A stretch of 64,000 bases of DNA from Anaerolineae bacterium (GCA_021324435.1 JAJPIZ010000025.1:1-64000); one strand, 5' to 3'. Counted from the stretch's first letter, positions 1-9,395 are shown. A program made the numbers and translations. The notes: a model not told the origin generated them from the sequence alone.

Positions 1-360
1 AATCACGGTTTCGCCGTACTTCTCGCGCAGTTCATCCACGGCTTCCTGCAATTTGCGCGACTTCTCTGCATCCGTATCCCACAATCCCAATTGTCGGATG
101 GGCGGCCTGAGTCCGCTCACGCCGACGCCGATCAACCGCACTGCCTGCCCGGACCTGCGAACGGCTCTCATTAAATGGAACGCGGTCTCGGCGATTTCCT
201 TTTCCTGATCGGTCGAGTGTGGAAGCGTGGTTTGACGAGGCCTTGCTTCCGTATGCGTTCGGAAGAAAATATGCCAGCGCCCCGAAAGAGTTTTTGGGCA
301 ATATATTTTTTCCCCTTCTGTTCGCTCCATGGATCCTGTTTCGAAAAAGACCGGGCGTCA
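1..360 (-). pseudogene. DNA polymerase IV (DinB, Y family) C-terminal remnant
   Basis: Read leftwards from about 240 to the window edge, one frame gives a typical little-finger domain of DNA polymerase IV, with RQTTLPHSTDQE, VRLIGVGVSGL and a following IRQLGLWDT. The frame runs off the left edge, so the very C-terminus is missing here. Upstream the same frame is open only to a TGA near 360, and the sequence from 240 to 600 shows none of the polymerase palm or finger motifs in any frame. A complete dinB needs about 1.1 kb, and trxB starts at 605. The catalytic part is therefore absent. I read this as a 5'-truncated, decayed gene. The upper boundary is approximate. Confidence 0.6.
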
Positions 361-497
361 TCATCTTGCCCTGCTGTTTTACAGAAGGCATTCGTGAAAC
401 CGCGCGTTTGGCTGGCAATGATAAGCGCGATCCGCATCCACGTCCTTCAGCGCGGCGGGCTGGCCGTAAAAAGACCGCTGGATTCGTAAAGGCGATA

Positions 498-527
498 TTG
501 TTTGTCCACTTTCACATCTGATAAAAT
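498..527 (+). promoter_or_regulatory. Candidate sigma-70 promoter for trxB
   Basis: A TTGTTT hexamer at 498-503 and a TAAAAT hexamer at 522-527 are separated by 18 nt and lie about 80 nt before trxB. The match is moderate and rests on sequence only. Confidence 0.4.
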
Positions 528-604
528 TCAAATGTAATACGCATATTAGACACTGCGTCTTGAACAAGGTGAAAAAAATAAGCAAAACAAGGTATTGAAT
601 TCAA

Positions 605-1546
605 ATGGGATCAAACGGTAACTCAAATCACGTCAAAGTTTTGGTATTAGGCTCCGGCCCGGCGGGACTTTCCGCCGCGCTATACGCGGCGCGCGCGGAA
701 CTCGCGCCCGTGGTGCTGACTGGAATTCAATTGGGCGGGCAGGCCGCGCTGACCTACACCATCGAGAACTATCCCGGTTTTCCAGAGGGCGTGGGCGGCG
801 CGCAGTTGGGTGAGTTGTTCCAGAAGCAGGCCGAGCATTTCGGCGCGAAAGTGGAATTCGATTCAGCCAATGAAGTGGATTTGTCCAAACGCCCGTTCGT
901 CGTCAAGACCGATAACGGCGAATACGCCGCGGATACGATCATCGTCACGACCGGGGCCAGCCCGAACAAGTTGCAGATTCCCGGAGAAGAAGAATTGACC
1001 GGGCGCGGTGTGTCGTATTGCGCCACCTGCGACGGCTGGTTTTTCAAAGACAAGAAAGTGATCATCGTCGGCGGCGGAGACAGCGCGCTGGAAGAAGGCC
1101 TGTTCATCACGCGCTACGCATCGTCAGTGACCGTCATTCATCGGCGCGAAGAATTCCGCGCCAGTCCCATCCTGCAAAAGCGCGCCAAAGAGCACCCAAA
1201 GATGAATTTCATTTTGAACACAGTTGTGACTGAAGTGATCGGCAACGAGAAGGTTGAAGCGGTGCGTTTGAAAAATGCAAAGACGGGCGAAGAGACCATC
1301 TTTGAAACGGATGGCGTATTCATCTTCATTGGTCATACTCCGAACACACAGATGTTCAAAGGAAAATTGGAAATGAGCGGGCTGGGCTACATCACGATCA
1401 ACGACAAAATGGAAACCAGCGTCCCCGGCGTGTTCGCGGCGGGCGAGGCGGCGGACCCGCATTTTCGTCAGGTGGTCACCTCGGCGGGGATGGGCGCCGC
1501 GGCGGCCATTCAGGCCACCCGCTTCCTCGAAGCGGAATCAGGCTAA
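605..1546 (+). CDS. trxB: Thioredoxin reductase
   Basis: NADPH-dependent flavoenzyme that reduces thioredoxin in the cytoplasm; 313 residues, the usual length for the low-molecular-weight bacterial class. The FAD-binding GSGPAG motif is at residues 16-21, the redox-active pair is C139-A-T-C142 followed by DGWFF, the NADPH Rossmann motif VGGGDSALEE lies near 154-163, and the C-terminal FAD contact appears as AAGEAADPHFRQ. That last motif has Glu where most family members have Asp (AAGD), a minor oddity. The start follows a weak AAGG ribosome site. The gene stands alone, is followed at once by a strong terminator, and is probably transcribed from the promoter near 500. Confidence 0.95.
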   Translation: MGSNGNSNHVKVLVLGSGPAGLSAALYAARAELAPVVLTGIQLGGQAALTYTIENYPGFPEGVGGAQLGELFQKQAEHFGAKVEFDSANEVDLSKRPFVVKTDNGEYAADTIIVTTGASPNKLQIPGEEELTGRGVSYCATCDGWFFKDKKVIIVGGGDSALEEGLFITRYASSVTVIHRREEFRASPILQKRAKEHPKMNFILNTVVTEVIGNEKVEAVRLKNAKTGEETIFETDGVFIFIGHTPNTQMFKGKLEMSGLGYITINDKMETSVPGVFAAGEAADPHFRQVVTSAGMGAAAAIQATRFLEAESG

Positions 1547-1566
1547 CGGTCCGGAGCGAAGCGAAC

Positions 1567-1611
1567 ACAGGACTTTCGTCACACATTTCGTGGGCGGAAG
1601 TCCTGTTTTTT
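1567..1611 (+). terminator. Rho-independent terminator after trxB
   Basis: ACAGGACT at 1567-1574 pairs with AGTCCTGT at 1599-1606, and a T run follows directly. The spacing after the trxB stop codon is about 20 nt. Confidence 0.75.
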
Positions 1612-1677
1612 GTCAGGTGACTTCTGTGTTGCGCAAGTATCGGATAAAATTGCTGTATCTTTTTGTCTGGAGGCCGC

Positions 1678-2613
<936 letters not shown>

Positions 2614-2616
2614 TTC

Positions 2617-2669
2617 TTCCCTCACTCCAACATCTCTCCCCACAGGAGAGGGACAAGGGGGTGAGGGAA
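2617..2669. repeat. Palindromic repeat, family B (copy 1)
   Basis: Nested inverted repeat between mdh and gltA: TTCCCTCAC (2617-2625) pairs with GTGAGGGAA (2661-2669), and CTCTCC (2634-2639) pairs with GGAGAG (2645-2650). A clear relative lies inside the gamma-glutamyltransferase gene at 23217-23266. Confidence 0.7.
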
Positions 2670-2685
2670 AATTTTTGGAGGCAAC

Positions 2686-4002
2686 ATGATTTTGCACGAA
2701 AAGATCGAAGCGCAACTCCCTCAATGGCGCGAGCGCATGAGGGTGCTTGCCAAAGAGCATGCCGACGTCGTGGTAGATCACGTTACTGTGGGACAGATCA
2801 TAGGCGGGATGCGCGACATCAAATCGCTGTTGACCGATGTCTCGTTTGTGGACCCCGCGGAGGGCATCCGTTTCCGCGGCATGTCCATCCCCGAAGTGCT
2901 GAATGCTCTGCCCAAAGCGCGCGGCGGAAAGATGCCGCTGGTCGGCGGCTTGTATTATCTGTTGATGGTCGGCGAAGTCCCAACCAAAGAACAAGCCTGG
3001 GAAGTGGAAGAGGAATGGGGCAGGCGCGCCGTGGTGCCCGATTACGTCTACAAGATGCTCAAGTCCATGCCGAAAGAGACGCACCCGATGACGTTGTTCT
3101 CGCAGGCCGTCCTGGCTTTGCAGAATCAATCTGTATTTGCGAAGAAATATCATGAGATCAAGAAGGACGCGTACTGGGAACCCGCGCTGGAAGACAGCCT
3201 CGACCTGACGGCCAAGCTCCCGGTCATTGCGGCGTTCATCTATCGCATGAAATATTTCGGCGAGACCAGGAAGCCGCGTTACAACCCGAAATGGGATTAC
3301 GGCCAGAACTTCTCCAGGATGATGGGCGTAGCCGATAAAAAAGGCTACGCGGATTTGGCGCGCCTATATTTCATTTTGCATAGCGACCATGAATCCGGCA
3401 ACGTTTCCGCGCACGCCATGCACCTCGTCGGCTCGGCGCTCTCCGACCCGTTCCTGTCGTTCTCTGCCGCGCTCAACGGTCTCGCGGGACCGTTACACGG
3501 TCTCGCCAATCAGGAATGCCTCGGCTGGTTGATCGAGGTGAAAAATAAATTCGGCCGCGTCCCGACGCGGGATGAGTTGTATAAATTCGCCTGGGACACG
3601 CTCAATGCTGGTCATGTCATCCCCGGCTACGGCCACGCGGTTCTGCGCGTTCCCGATCCGCGTTTCACCGCGCAGATGAACTTTGCCAAACAGCGCTTTC
3701 CCGATGATGACTTGGTCCGCCTCGCGGATCTGGTCTTCGATGTTGTTCCGCAAGTGTTGAGGGAACAGGGCAAGGCCAAGAATCCCGCCCCGAACGTGGA
3801 TGCCATCAGCGGCACGTTGCAATACTACTATGGCGTGCGCCAATTCGACTTCTACACCGTGTTGTTCGGCATCGGACGTGCGCTGGGTGTGACGGCTAAC
3901 TATGTTTGGGCGCGTGCCCTCGGCTTGCCGATTGAACGCCCCAAATCATTGACGACAAAGATGCTGGAAGAAATGGTACAAAAAGAACTTCAGCCCGCAT
4001 AG
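2686..4002 (+). CDS. gltA: Citrate synthase, mitochondrial-like type
   Basis: Condenses acetyl-CoA with oxaloacetate. The 438-residue protein carries the catalytic triad H271 (GPLHGLANQE), H317 (PGYGHAVLR) and D372 (NVDAISG). Each number is exactly three below the pig mitochondrial enzyme (274, 320, 375), and the core NVSAHAMHLVGSALSDPFLS is much closer to animal and plant mitochondrial enzymes than to the hexameric E. coli type. Similar eukaryote-like citrate synthases are known from Geobacter and a few other bacteria. A GGAGG ribosome site precedes the ATG. It lies directly after mdh and is closed by a strong terminator. Confidence 0.95.
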   Translation: MILHEKIEAQLPQWRERMRVLAKEHADVVVDHVTVGQIIGGMRDIKSLLTDVSFVDPAEGIRFRGMSIPEVLNALPKARGGKMPLVGGLYYLLMVGEVPTKEQAWEVEEEWGRRAVVPDYVYKMLKSMPKETHPMTLFSQAVLALQNQSVFAKKYHEIKKDAYWEPALEDSLDLTAKLPVIAAFIYRMKYFGETRKPRYNPKWDYGQNFSRMMGVADKKGYADLARLYFILHSDHESGNVSAHAMHLVGSALSDPFLSFSAALNGLAGPLHGLANQECLGWLIEVKNKFGRVPTRDELYKFAWDTLNAGHVIPGYGHAVLRVPDPRFTAQMNFAKQRFPDDDLVRLADLVFDVVPQVLREQGKAKNPAPNVDAISGTLQYYYGVRQFDFYTVLFGIGRALGVTANYVWARALGLPIERPKSLTTKMLEEMVQKELQPA

Positions 4003-4012
4003 GTTTCCAAAT

Positions 4013-4049
4013 CAAAGACGGCGGCGCAATTTCTGCGCCGCCGTCTTTG
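4013..4049. terminator. Strong bidirectional terminator between gltA and the next gene
   Basis: A perfect 16-bp stem (4013-4028 with 4034-4049) and a 5-nt loop separate two converging genes. T-rich sequence on either side would let it act for both. Confidence 0.75.
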
Positions 4050-4064
4050 ATTGTTATCACAATC

Positions 4065-4325
4065 TTATTGCTTCTTGTGCGGACGAATCTCTTTATCTTT
4101 TGAAAAGTTCTCGACCCTCACGATGCGCGCCTTGTTCCGAATTGACCATGGAACGATTTGTTTGGCGTGTTCGATGTTGTCGCTATCAATGAATGCCCAG
4201 CCCGTGTGTACTCCGTCATGGCAGCCCCATTCGAAATGATGCAGATAGCCCGCGTGATGAATTTCGCGAATGATCCGGTCGCAGTCTTCCGGCGCATGAG
4301 GCGATTCGATCAAAAACCGATACAT
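4065..4325 (-). CDS. Small conserved-looking protein of unknown function
   Basis: An 86-residue soluble protein with an AAGGAG ribosome site before its ATG. It is rich in His, Cys and aromatic residues (HHFEWGCHDGVHTGWAF) and ends with a basic tail. The pattern HxPEDC near the start, a central GC/DG-HT block and a VENF-like end recalls the small protein at 46515-46820, so both may share a ferredoxin-like fold. That is only a pattern resemblance seen by eye. It converges on gltA. I do not recognise a function. Confidence 0.7.
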   Translation of the reverse strand: MYRFLIESPHAPEDCDRIIREIHHAGYLHHFEWGCHDGVHTGWAFIDSDNIEHAKQIVPWSIRNKARIVRVENFSKDKEIRPHKKQ

Positions 4326-4389
4326 ACTGGGCTCCTTCTGTCTTTTTCAAAAAATTCCTGTATGATAGTCGCGCTTCGGTCTCAAGTTC

Positions 4390-5136
4390 TTACGTGATCA
4401 ATGTGCTCTGCTCGATGTTTTCCATGCGGCCATATAAAATTTCCTCGTTGATTTCAAGGTTGTTGATCAGACTCAACGCCAAAATAATTCCATCTCCGAT
4501 GAGCTCGCCTTCGATCTCGCCGTATTCAATTTCCAGGACGACGTTATCCGCCTGCATGTCGTTGGCCGCGCCTTTGGGGTCTTGCCACGTGCCCAGCGCG
4601 CTGAGTTCGGTGGTGGCCTTCATAAAGTCCAGCGCGTCGGATTTGGCGCGCGGCACCGTCAGAGTGAGCAATTCGCGCTGGATGCGGTCGAAATATGTGT
4701 TTGTGGATTCGTCGCCGAAAAGCAGACCAAACAACAGGTCCTTTGCCGACTCGAGCAGGGCATTGCCTTTTGGACTTCGAAACCGAGCCGTGATCAGGTC
4801 CGCGCCTTTGACCGGGGCATTCTTTTTGAGATACCCCTCGCGAATTAACCGCTTCCGATCCAGACCTTTGTACTTGTTCACAAATCTCGAAAGTTGATCG
4901 CGATCCAGGCCCAACGCGCGGACTCGTCGTGCGCGTTCGGAGCGCTTTCGGTCCTCTTCATCTCGAAAGCGTTTGCGGTCCATCTCTTGCAGGCTGTGGG
5001 CATCGAGCGTCAGGCGGATGATCTGCTCGATGAGCCACTCTTTATCCTGGTCCGCAAGATGGGCGCGTAGTCTCTCTTCAAATTGCGGCACTAATTCCCG
5101 GTTGATCTGTCGAACGACGGTTTCGATGGTGGACAT
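4390..5136 (-). CDS. Hypothetical protein with charged helical N-terminal half
   Basis: A 248-residue cytoplasmic protein with no signal peptide or membrane segment. Residues 1-80 are strongly charged and probably helical, with a run of Arg, Lys, Glu and Asp (DRKRFRDEEDRKRSERARR). The middle contains a hydrophobic patch (LLFGLLFGDEST). The C-terminal part is acidic and rich in Ile and Leu. The ATG is preceded by GGAGTG, an acceptable ribosome site. It is transcribed away from deoC. No domain or catalytic motif is recognisable. Confidence 0.7.
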   Translation of the reverse strand: MSTIETVVRQINRELVPQFEERLRAHLADQDKEWLIEQIIRLTLDAHSLQEMDRKRFRDEEDRKRSERARRVRALGLDRDQLSRFVNKYKGLDRKRLIREGYLKKNAPVKGADLITARFRSPKGNALLESAKDLLFGLLFGDESTNTYFDRIQRELLTLTVPRAKSDALDFMKATTELSALGTWQDPKGAANDMQADNVVLEIEYGEIEGELIGDGIILALSLINNLEINEEILYGRMENIEQSTLIT

Positions 5137-5249
5137 AAATCACTCCTAAAGAAAACTGCGACAAAACTTTTGTCTATTGTCGCAGATACTCATTTGGGAA
5201 TCCATCCGCATTAAGTGGGATATTATCACAGAAACTTCTGTATCCGCTG

Positions 5250-5255
5250 TATAAT
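5250..5255 (+). promoter_or_regulatory. -10 box upstream of deoC
   Basis: A perfect TATAAT lies 28 nt before the deoC start. No convincing -35 box is seen, so an upstream-activated promoter is possible. Confidence 0.4.
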
Positions 5256-5283
5256 GCTGTCAGACAATGAATTTGGAGTTCCC

Positions 5284-6243
5284 ATGACTTCGAACCACAA
5301 TCGCAACCCCGGCGTGCCTCTCGACTTAGACTGGGTGATGGGCGCGCATGTCAACAAGAGCGCGGTCGAGCGGCGCGTCGAGACACTTCCCAAGCGACGC
5401 ACCGTCAAAAAAGAATGGCAGGCCGCCTGGCTCTTGCGCGCTGTCACCTGCATTGACCTGACGACTCTCTCCGGCGACGACACGCCCGGGCGCGTCAAAC
5501 GTCTGTGTGCCAAAGCAAAATATCCGATCCGCCCGGATATGCTCGAACGCCTCGGTCTGGATGGGGAGCGGATCACCGTTGGCGCGGTCTGCGTCTACCC
5601 CAATCGCGTCCACGACGCGGTGGAGGCTCTGCGCGGCTCGGACATCCCGGTCGCCTCTGTGGCGACGGGCTTTCCCGCGGGACAGACCCCTTTGTCTCAG
5701 CGCATCCAGGAGATTGAGCAAGCCATTGAGTCTGGTGCGCGTGAAGTGGACGTGGTCATTTCCCGCTATCACGTGTTGACCGGGGATTGGAAGTCTCTTT
5801 ACGACGAACTCAAACAATTCCGCGAAGCTTGCGGCGACGCGCACATGAAAACGATTTTAGCGACCGGCGACCTCGGGACATTGAAGCAGGTGTATCAAGC
5901 CAGTCTTGTTGCGATGATGGCTGGCTCGGATTTCATCAAGACCTCGACCGGTAAGGAATCGGTCAACGCCACGCTGGAAGTCAGTTTGGTGATGACCCGC
6001 GCCATTCGCGAATATCTTGAGCGCTTCGGTTACAAAATTGGCTTCAAGCCCGCGGGCGGAATCAGTTCTGCCAAGCAGGCGATGAACTGGCAATTCCTGA
6101 TGAAGGAAGAACTCGGCGACGAGTGGATGATGCCAAACCTGTTCCGCTTCGGCGCAAGCAGCTTGCTCACCGACCTCGAGCGGCAGTTATATCACTACCT
6201 CACCGGTCATTACGCCGCCAAACATCACATGCCGATGGGATAA
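5284..6243 (+). CDS. deoC: Deoxyribose-phosphate aldolase
   Basis: Cleaves 2-deoxyribose 5-phosphate to acetaldehyde and glyceraldehyde 3-phosphate in deoxynucleoside breakdown. The 319-residue protein is of the longer, eukaryote-like DERA class. The Schiff-base lysine is K219 in DFIKTSTGK and the second active-site lysine is K255 in GFKPAGG. The ATG at 5284 follows a GGAG ribosome site; in-frame codons further upstream lack one. Downstream on the same strand, after the GIY-YIG insert, comes an aldehyde dehydrogenase that could oxidise the acetaldehyde. Purine nucleoside phosphorylase, another salvage enzyme, is encoded at 56 kb. Confidence 0.95.
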   Translation: MTSNHNRNPGVPLDLDWVMGAHVNKSAVERRVETLPKRRTVKKEWQAAWLLRAVTCIDLTTLSGDDTPGRVKRLCAKAKYPIRPDMLERLGLDGERITVGAVCVYPNRVHDAVEALRGSDIPVASVATGFPAGQTPLSQRIQEIEQAIESGAREVDVVISRYHVLTGDWKSLYDELKQFREACGDAHMKTILATGDLGTLKQVYQASLVAMMAGSDFIKTSTGKESVNATLEVSLVMTRAIREYLERFGYKIGFKPAGGISSAKQAMNWQFLMKEELGDEWMMPNLFRFGASSLLTDLERQLYHYLTGHYAAKHHMPMG

Positions 6244-6249
6244 GTACTT

Positions 6250-6387
6250 CGATGGTCGAGTAGGGTTGGCGCTTTTCCAGCCCGTATCGAGACCATCGGT
6301 TGGATGTAAACAAATGGTTTCTTGGTACAGGTATTCTCGATATGCTTCTCACAAAGAACGCTCGTCGCTACTCAACCACCGAGTTTA
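6250..6387. repeat. Palindromic repeats (family A) left of the GIY-YIG gene
   Basis: Two related units lie here. The first (6250-6298) begins CGATGGTCGAGTAG and ends GTATCGAGACCATCG, so its outer arms pair. The second (about 6327-6387) contains TTCTCGATATGC and ends CGCTACTCAACCACCGAG. Both share the GTCGAGTAG / TATCGAGAC core with the units at 6693-6741 and 6770-6838. Confidence 0.7.
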
Positions 6388-6405
6388 GATGGAGCAAGAG
6401 TTTAC

Positions 6406-6744
6406 ATGGCGTGGATGTATATTCTCAAGTGCGCTGACGGCTCATATTATGTCGGCTCGACTAAGAATCTTGAGAGGCGCATGGAGCAGCATCAATCTGG
6501 TAAAGGCGCAAGATATACATTGAGACGGCTTCCAGTGGAACTGATATATAGCGAAGAATATGATCGCGTTGCCGATGCGTACTATAGAGAGAAGCAGGTC
6601 CAAAATTGGAGCAGAGCGAAACGGGAAGCGTTGATCAACGGTGAATATGAAAAACTTCCCGCGCTTGCAAAGAAGAAATTTCAAAAGCAACCTGTTGGTC
6701 GAGTAGTGGCGCCACAATCGCCACGTATCGAGACCAACGAGTAA
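6406..6744 (+). CDS. GIY-YIG nuclease family protein
   Basis: A single-domain GIY-YIG protein of 112 residues (UPF0213/YhbQ-like). The signature is MYILKCADGSYYVGST at residues 4-19, followed by NLERRMEQHQSGKGARYT and an ELIYSEEY block with the metal-binding Glu region. The body ends near residue 96. The last 16 residues, VGRVVAPQSPRIETNE, are encoded by a palindromic repeat that also supplies the stop codon. The ATG at 6406 is chosen because the family normally starts one or two residues before the YIL motif; no good ribosome site is visible. The gene splits deoC from the aldehyde dehydrogenase and is bracketed by family A repeats, which suggests a mobile or repeat-maintaining unit. Confidence 0.85.
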   Translation: MAWMYILKCADGSYYVGSTKNLERRMEQHQSGKGARYTLRRLPVELIYSEEYDRVADAYYREKQVQNWSRAKREALINGEYEKLPALAKKKFQKQPVGRVVAPQSPRIETNE

Positions 6745-6838
6745 CCAGAGAACGAAAGATTGTATGAAACCGCTGGTCTCGATACAGATGAGAAGAACAC
6801 TCATCCTACTCGACCAGCGAGGCTACTCAACCACCGAG
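6693..6838. repeat. Palindromic repeats (family A) at and after the GIY-YIG stop codon
   Basis: The unit at 6693-6741 begins GTTGGTCGAGTAG and ends GTATCGAGACCAAC, with an inner GTGGCG/CGCCAC stem, and lies inside the 3' end of the coding sequence. The unit at 6770-6838 begins CTGGTCTCGATAC, has a GATGAG/CTCATC inner stem and a CTACTCGACCAG arm, and is followed by CTACTCAACCACCGAG. Confidence 0.75.
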
Positions 6839-6851
6839 ACTGGACAAAACA

Positions 6852-9323
6852 ATGTCAACCTTACTCGACCTCTTCAAAACCATGGAATACGGACCTGCCC
6901 CCGAATCTCCCGCCGCGGCCAATGCCTGGCTGGACGATCACGGACGCAAGTTCGGACTCTTCATCAACAACGAATGGGTGACGCCCAAGGGTGCGAAATA
7001 TTACCCGTCGTATGATCCATCGAATGGCAACCTGCTGGCAGAAACCGTGCAGGCGGGTAAAAAGGAAGTAGATGACGCCGTCGCCGCGGCGCGCGCCGCC
7101 TTCGCGACGTGGAGCAAAACTCCCGGCGTCGTACGCGCCCGTTACATGTATGCCATTGCCCGCAACATCCAGAAACATCATCGTCTGCTGGCGGTGTTGG
7201 AGAGCATGGACAACGGCAAGCCCATCCGCGAGTCGCGCGATATTGATGTGCCGCTGTTGGCGCGTCACTTTTACTACTATGCGGGATGGGCGCAACTGAT
7301 GGAAACCGAACTGCGCGATTACCAGCCCGTTGGCGTGGTGGGACAAATTATCCCGTGGAATTTTCCGTTGTTGATGCTGGCGTGGAAGATCGCGCCCGCC
7401 ATTGCGATGGGTAACACCGTAGTGCTCAAACCCGCGTCGTACACGCGGCTCTCGGCGCTGCTCTTTGCCGAAATCGTCGCCGAAGCAGGACTGCCCCCTG
7501 GCGTGATCAACATCATCACTGGAAGCAGCGGCGCGGGTTCAATGATCGTCACACACCCTGATGTGGATAAGATCGCGTTTACAGGCTCGACTGATGTCGG
7601 TCGCACACTGCGCCATCAAACCGCGGGGTCAGGCAAGAAACTGTCGCTCGAACTCGGCGGCAAGAGTCCGTTCGTGGTGTTCGAAGATGCCGATTTGGAT
7701 GGAGCCATCGAGGGCGTGGTGGACGCGATCTGGTTCAACCAGGGTCAGGTCTGTTGCGCGGGCTCCCGCCTCATCGTCCAGGAAAATGTTGCGGATAAAT
7801 TCATCCGCAAATTGAAAGCGCGCATGGAACACATGCGCGTCGGCGACCCGCTTGATAAATCCATTGACATGGGCGCCATCGTTGACAAGACTCAATGGGA
7901 GACAGTGGATCATTGGGTCAAGAGGGGAATCAGCGAAGGCGGTGAATGTTATCAGCCGAACATCAAAATGCCGGAGAAGGGCCTCTTCTACAAACCTACA
8001 TTGATCACAGGCCTTGATCCGGCGGCATCCACGGTGCAGGAGGAAATTTTCGGCCCTGTTCTGGTTTCGCTTACGTTCCGCACGCCCGAAGAAGCGATTG
8101 CGCTCGCGAACAACACACGCTACGGCCTCGCCGCGAGCGTGTGGAGCGACAACATCAATCTCGCGCTGGATGTGGCGAGTAAGATCAAGGCCGGTTCGCT
8201 GTGGGTCAATTGCACGAATCTGTTCGACGGCGCATCGGGCTTCGGCGGCTATCGCGAATCGGGATTCGGACGCGAGGGCGGACGCGAGGGATTGTTCGAA
8301 TATATTCGACCGAAATGGATGGATCGCCCGCGCCCTGACTTGACATCATTGGGACTTGACCCCGCGACCAACGAACCAGCCCAGCCATTGACGTGGGGCG
8401 AGCATATTCCTGCGCGTCCCGCGCCGCCGACAACGGCTCGAGCCAATGGGGTTGATCATCTGCCTCGAATTGATCGCACGCCGAAGATGTATATCGGCGG
8501 CAAACAGGTTCGGCCCGATGGACATTACACTCTGACTGTGTTGGGCGCGGATGGGACGATCATCGGTCAAGTCGGCGACGGCAATCGCAAAGACATCCGC
8601 GACGCGGTGGAAGCCGCGCACGCGGTCATCGAAGCCAAGCAGGGCTGGGCGATGCGTCACGGCTACAACCGTTCGCAGATTTTGTATTTCATCGCCGAAA
8701 ACCTGGACGCGCGCAACGCGGAGTTTGTGAAACGAATCGTCGAGATGACGGGGCGCACGCAGAAGTCCGCGCAAGCCGAAGTGGATGCGGCGGTGGAGCG
8801 TCTCTTCACCTACGCGGCCTGGGCGGATAAATACGGCGGCACGGTGCAGGAGACCACCCTGCGCGGCATCACAGTAGCGGTCAACGAGCCTGTGGGCGTG
8901 ATCGGCATTGCCTGCCCCGACGAAGTTCCGCTGTTGGGATTCATCTCGCTCATGGCGCCTGCGATTGCGCGCGGCAACACGGTGGTGATGATTCCCAGCC
9001 AGAAACATCCGCTCTCGGCGACGGACTTCTATCAGGTGCTGGATACGTCCGACGTGCCTGGCGGCGTGGTCAACATTGTCACCGGCGACCGCGACCACCT
9101 GACCAAGACTCTCGTCCAGCACGAAGACGTGGACGCGGTCTGGTACTTCGGCTCGGCGGAAGGCAGTTACTGGGTGGAGTACGAATCCGCCGCCAACATG
9201 AAGCGGACGTGGGTCAACTACGGCTTGCCGCGCGACTGGATGGATCGCGAGCAGGGCGAGGGTCACGAGTTTTTGCACGAGGCGACGCAGGTGAAGAATA
9301 TCTGGGTGCCGACGGGGGAGTGA
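6852..9323 (+). CDS. Double-domain aldehyde dehydrogenase (ALDH16-like)
   Basis: An 823-residue protein with two ALDH domains in tandem. Domain 1 (about 1-500) is complete: IIPWNFPLLM, the ELGGKSP motif with catalytic Glu and the nucleophile Cys in FNQGQVCCAGSR. Domain 2 (about 540-800) keeps the cofactor-domain fold (IACPDEVPLL, PAIARGNTVV, VNIVTGD), but where the catalytic Cys loop should be there is WVNYGLPRDW, so it is catalytically dead. This architecture is known as ALDH16. It probably oxidises acetaldehyde or a similar product; the position after deoC supports acetaldehyde. The ATG at 6852 has no strong ribosome site. A terminator follows the stop codon. Confidence 0.9.
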   Translation: MSTLLDLFKTMEYGPAPESPAAANAWLDDHGRKFGLFINNEWVTPKGAKYYPSYDPSNGNLLAETVQAGKKEVDDAVAAARAAFATWSKTPGVVRARYMYAIARNIQKHHRLLAVLESMDNGKPIRESRDIDVPLLARHFYYYAGWAQLMETELRDYQPVGVVGQIIPWNFPLLMLAWKIAPAIAMGNTVVLKPASYTRLSALLFAEIVAEAGLPPGVINIITGSSGAGSMIVTHPDVDKIAFTGSTDVGRTLRHQTAGSGKKLSLELGGKSPFVVFEDADLDGAIEGVVDAIWFNQGQVCCAGSRLIVQENVADKFIRKLKARMEHMRVGDPLDKSIDMGAIVDKTQWETVDHWVKRGISEGGECYQPNIKMPEKGLFYKPTLITGLDPAASTVQEEIFGPVLVSLTFRTPEEAIALANNTRYGLAASVWSDNINLALDVASKIKAGSLWVNCTNLFDGASGFGGYRESGFGREGGREGLFEYIRPKWMDRPRPDLTSLGLDPATNEPAQPLTWGEHIPARPAPPTTARANGVDHLPRIDRTPKMYIGGKQVRPDGHYTLTVLGADGTIIGQVGDGNRKDIRDAVEAAHAVIEAKQGWAMRHGYNRSQILYFIAENLDARNAEFVKRIVEMTGRTQKSAQAEVDAAVERLFTYAAWADKYGGTVQETTLRGITVAVNEPVGVIGIACPDEVPLLGFISLMAPAIARGNTVVMIPSQKHPLSATDFYQVLDTSDVPGGVVNIVTGDRDHLTKTLVQHEDVDAVWYFGSAEGSYWVEYESAANMKRTWVNYGLPRDWMDREQGEGHEFLHEATQVKNIWVPTGE

Positions 9324-9355
9324 GTTGAGATAAGATAGTAGAGAGTAGATGAGCA

Positions 9356-9386
9356 GACCTCCGAGAGATGGCTCGGAGGTCTTTTA
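9356..9386 (+). terminator. Terminator after the ALDH16 gene
   Basis: GACCTCCGAG (9356-9365) pairs with CTCGGAGGTC (9372-9381), with a 6-nt loop and TTTTATT behind it. It also separates the GC-rich metabolic genes from the AT-rich HEPN cassette. Confidence 0.75.
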
Positions 9387-9395
9387 TTGTCGATC

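Noticed and set aside
8346-9278. 310-codon minus-strand frame inside the ALDH16 gene
   Set aside because: Antisense to the second ALDH domain, low-complexity Arg/His composition, no ribosome site. Shadow frame.
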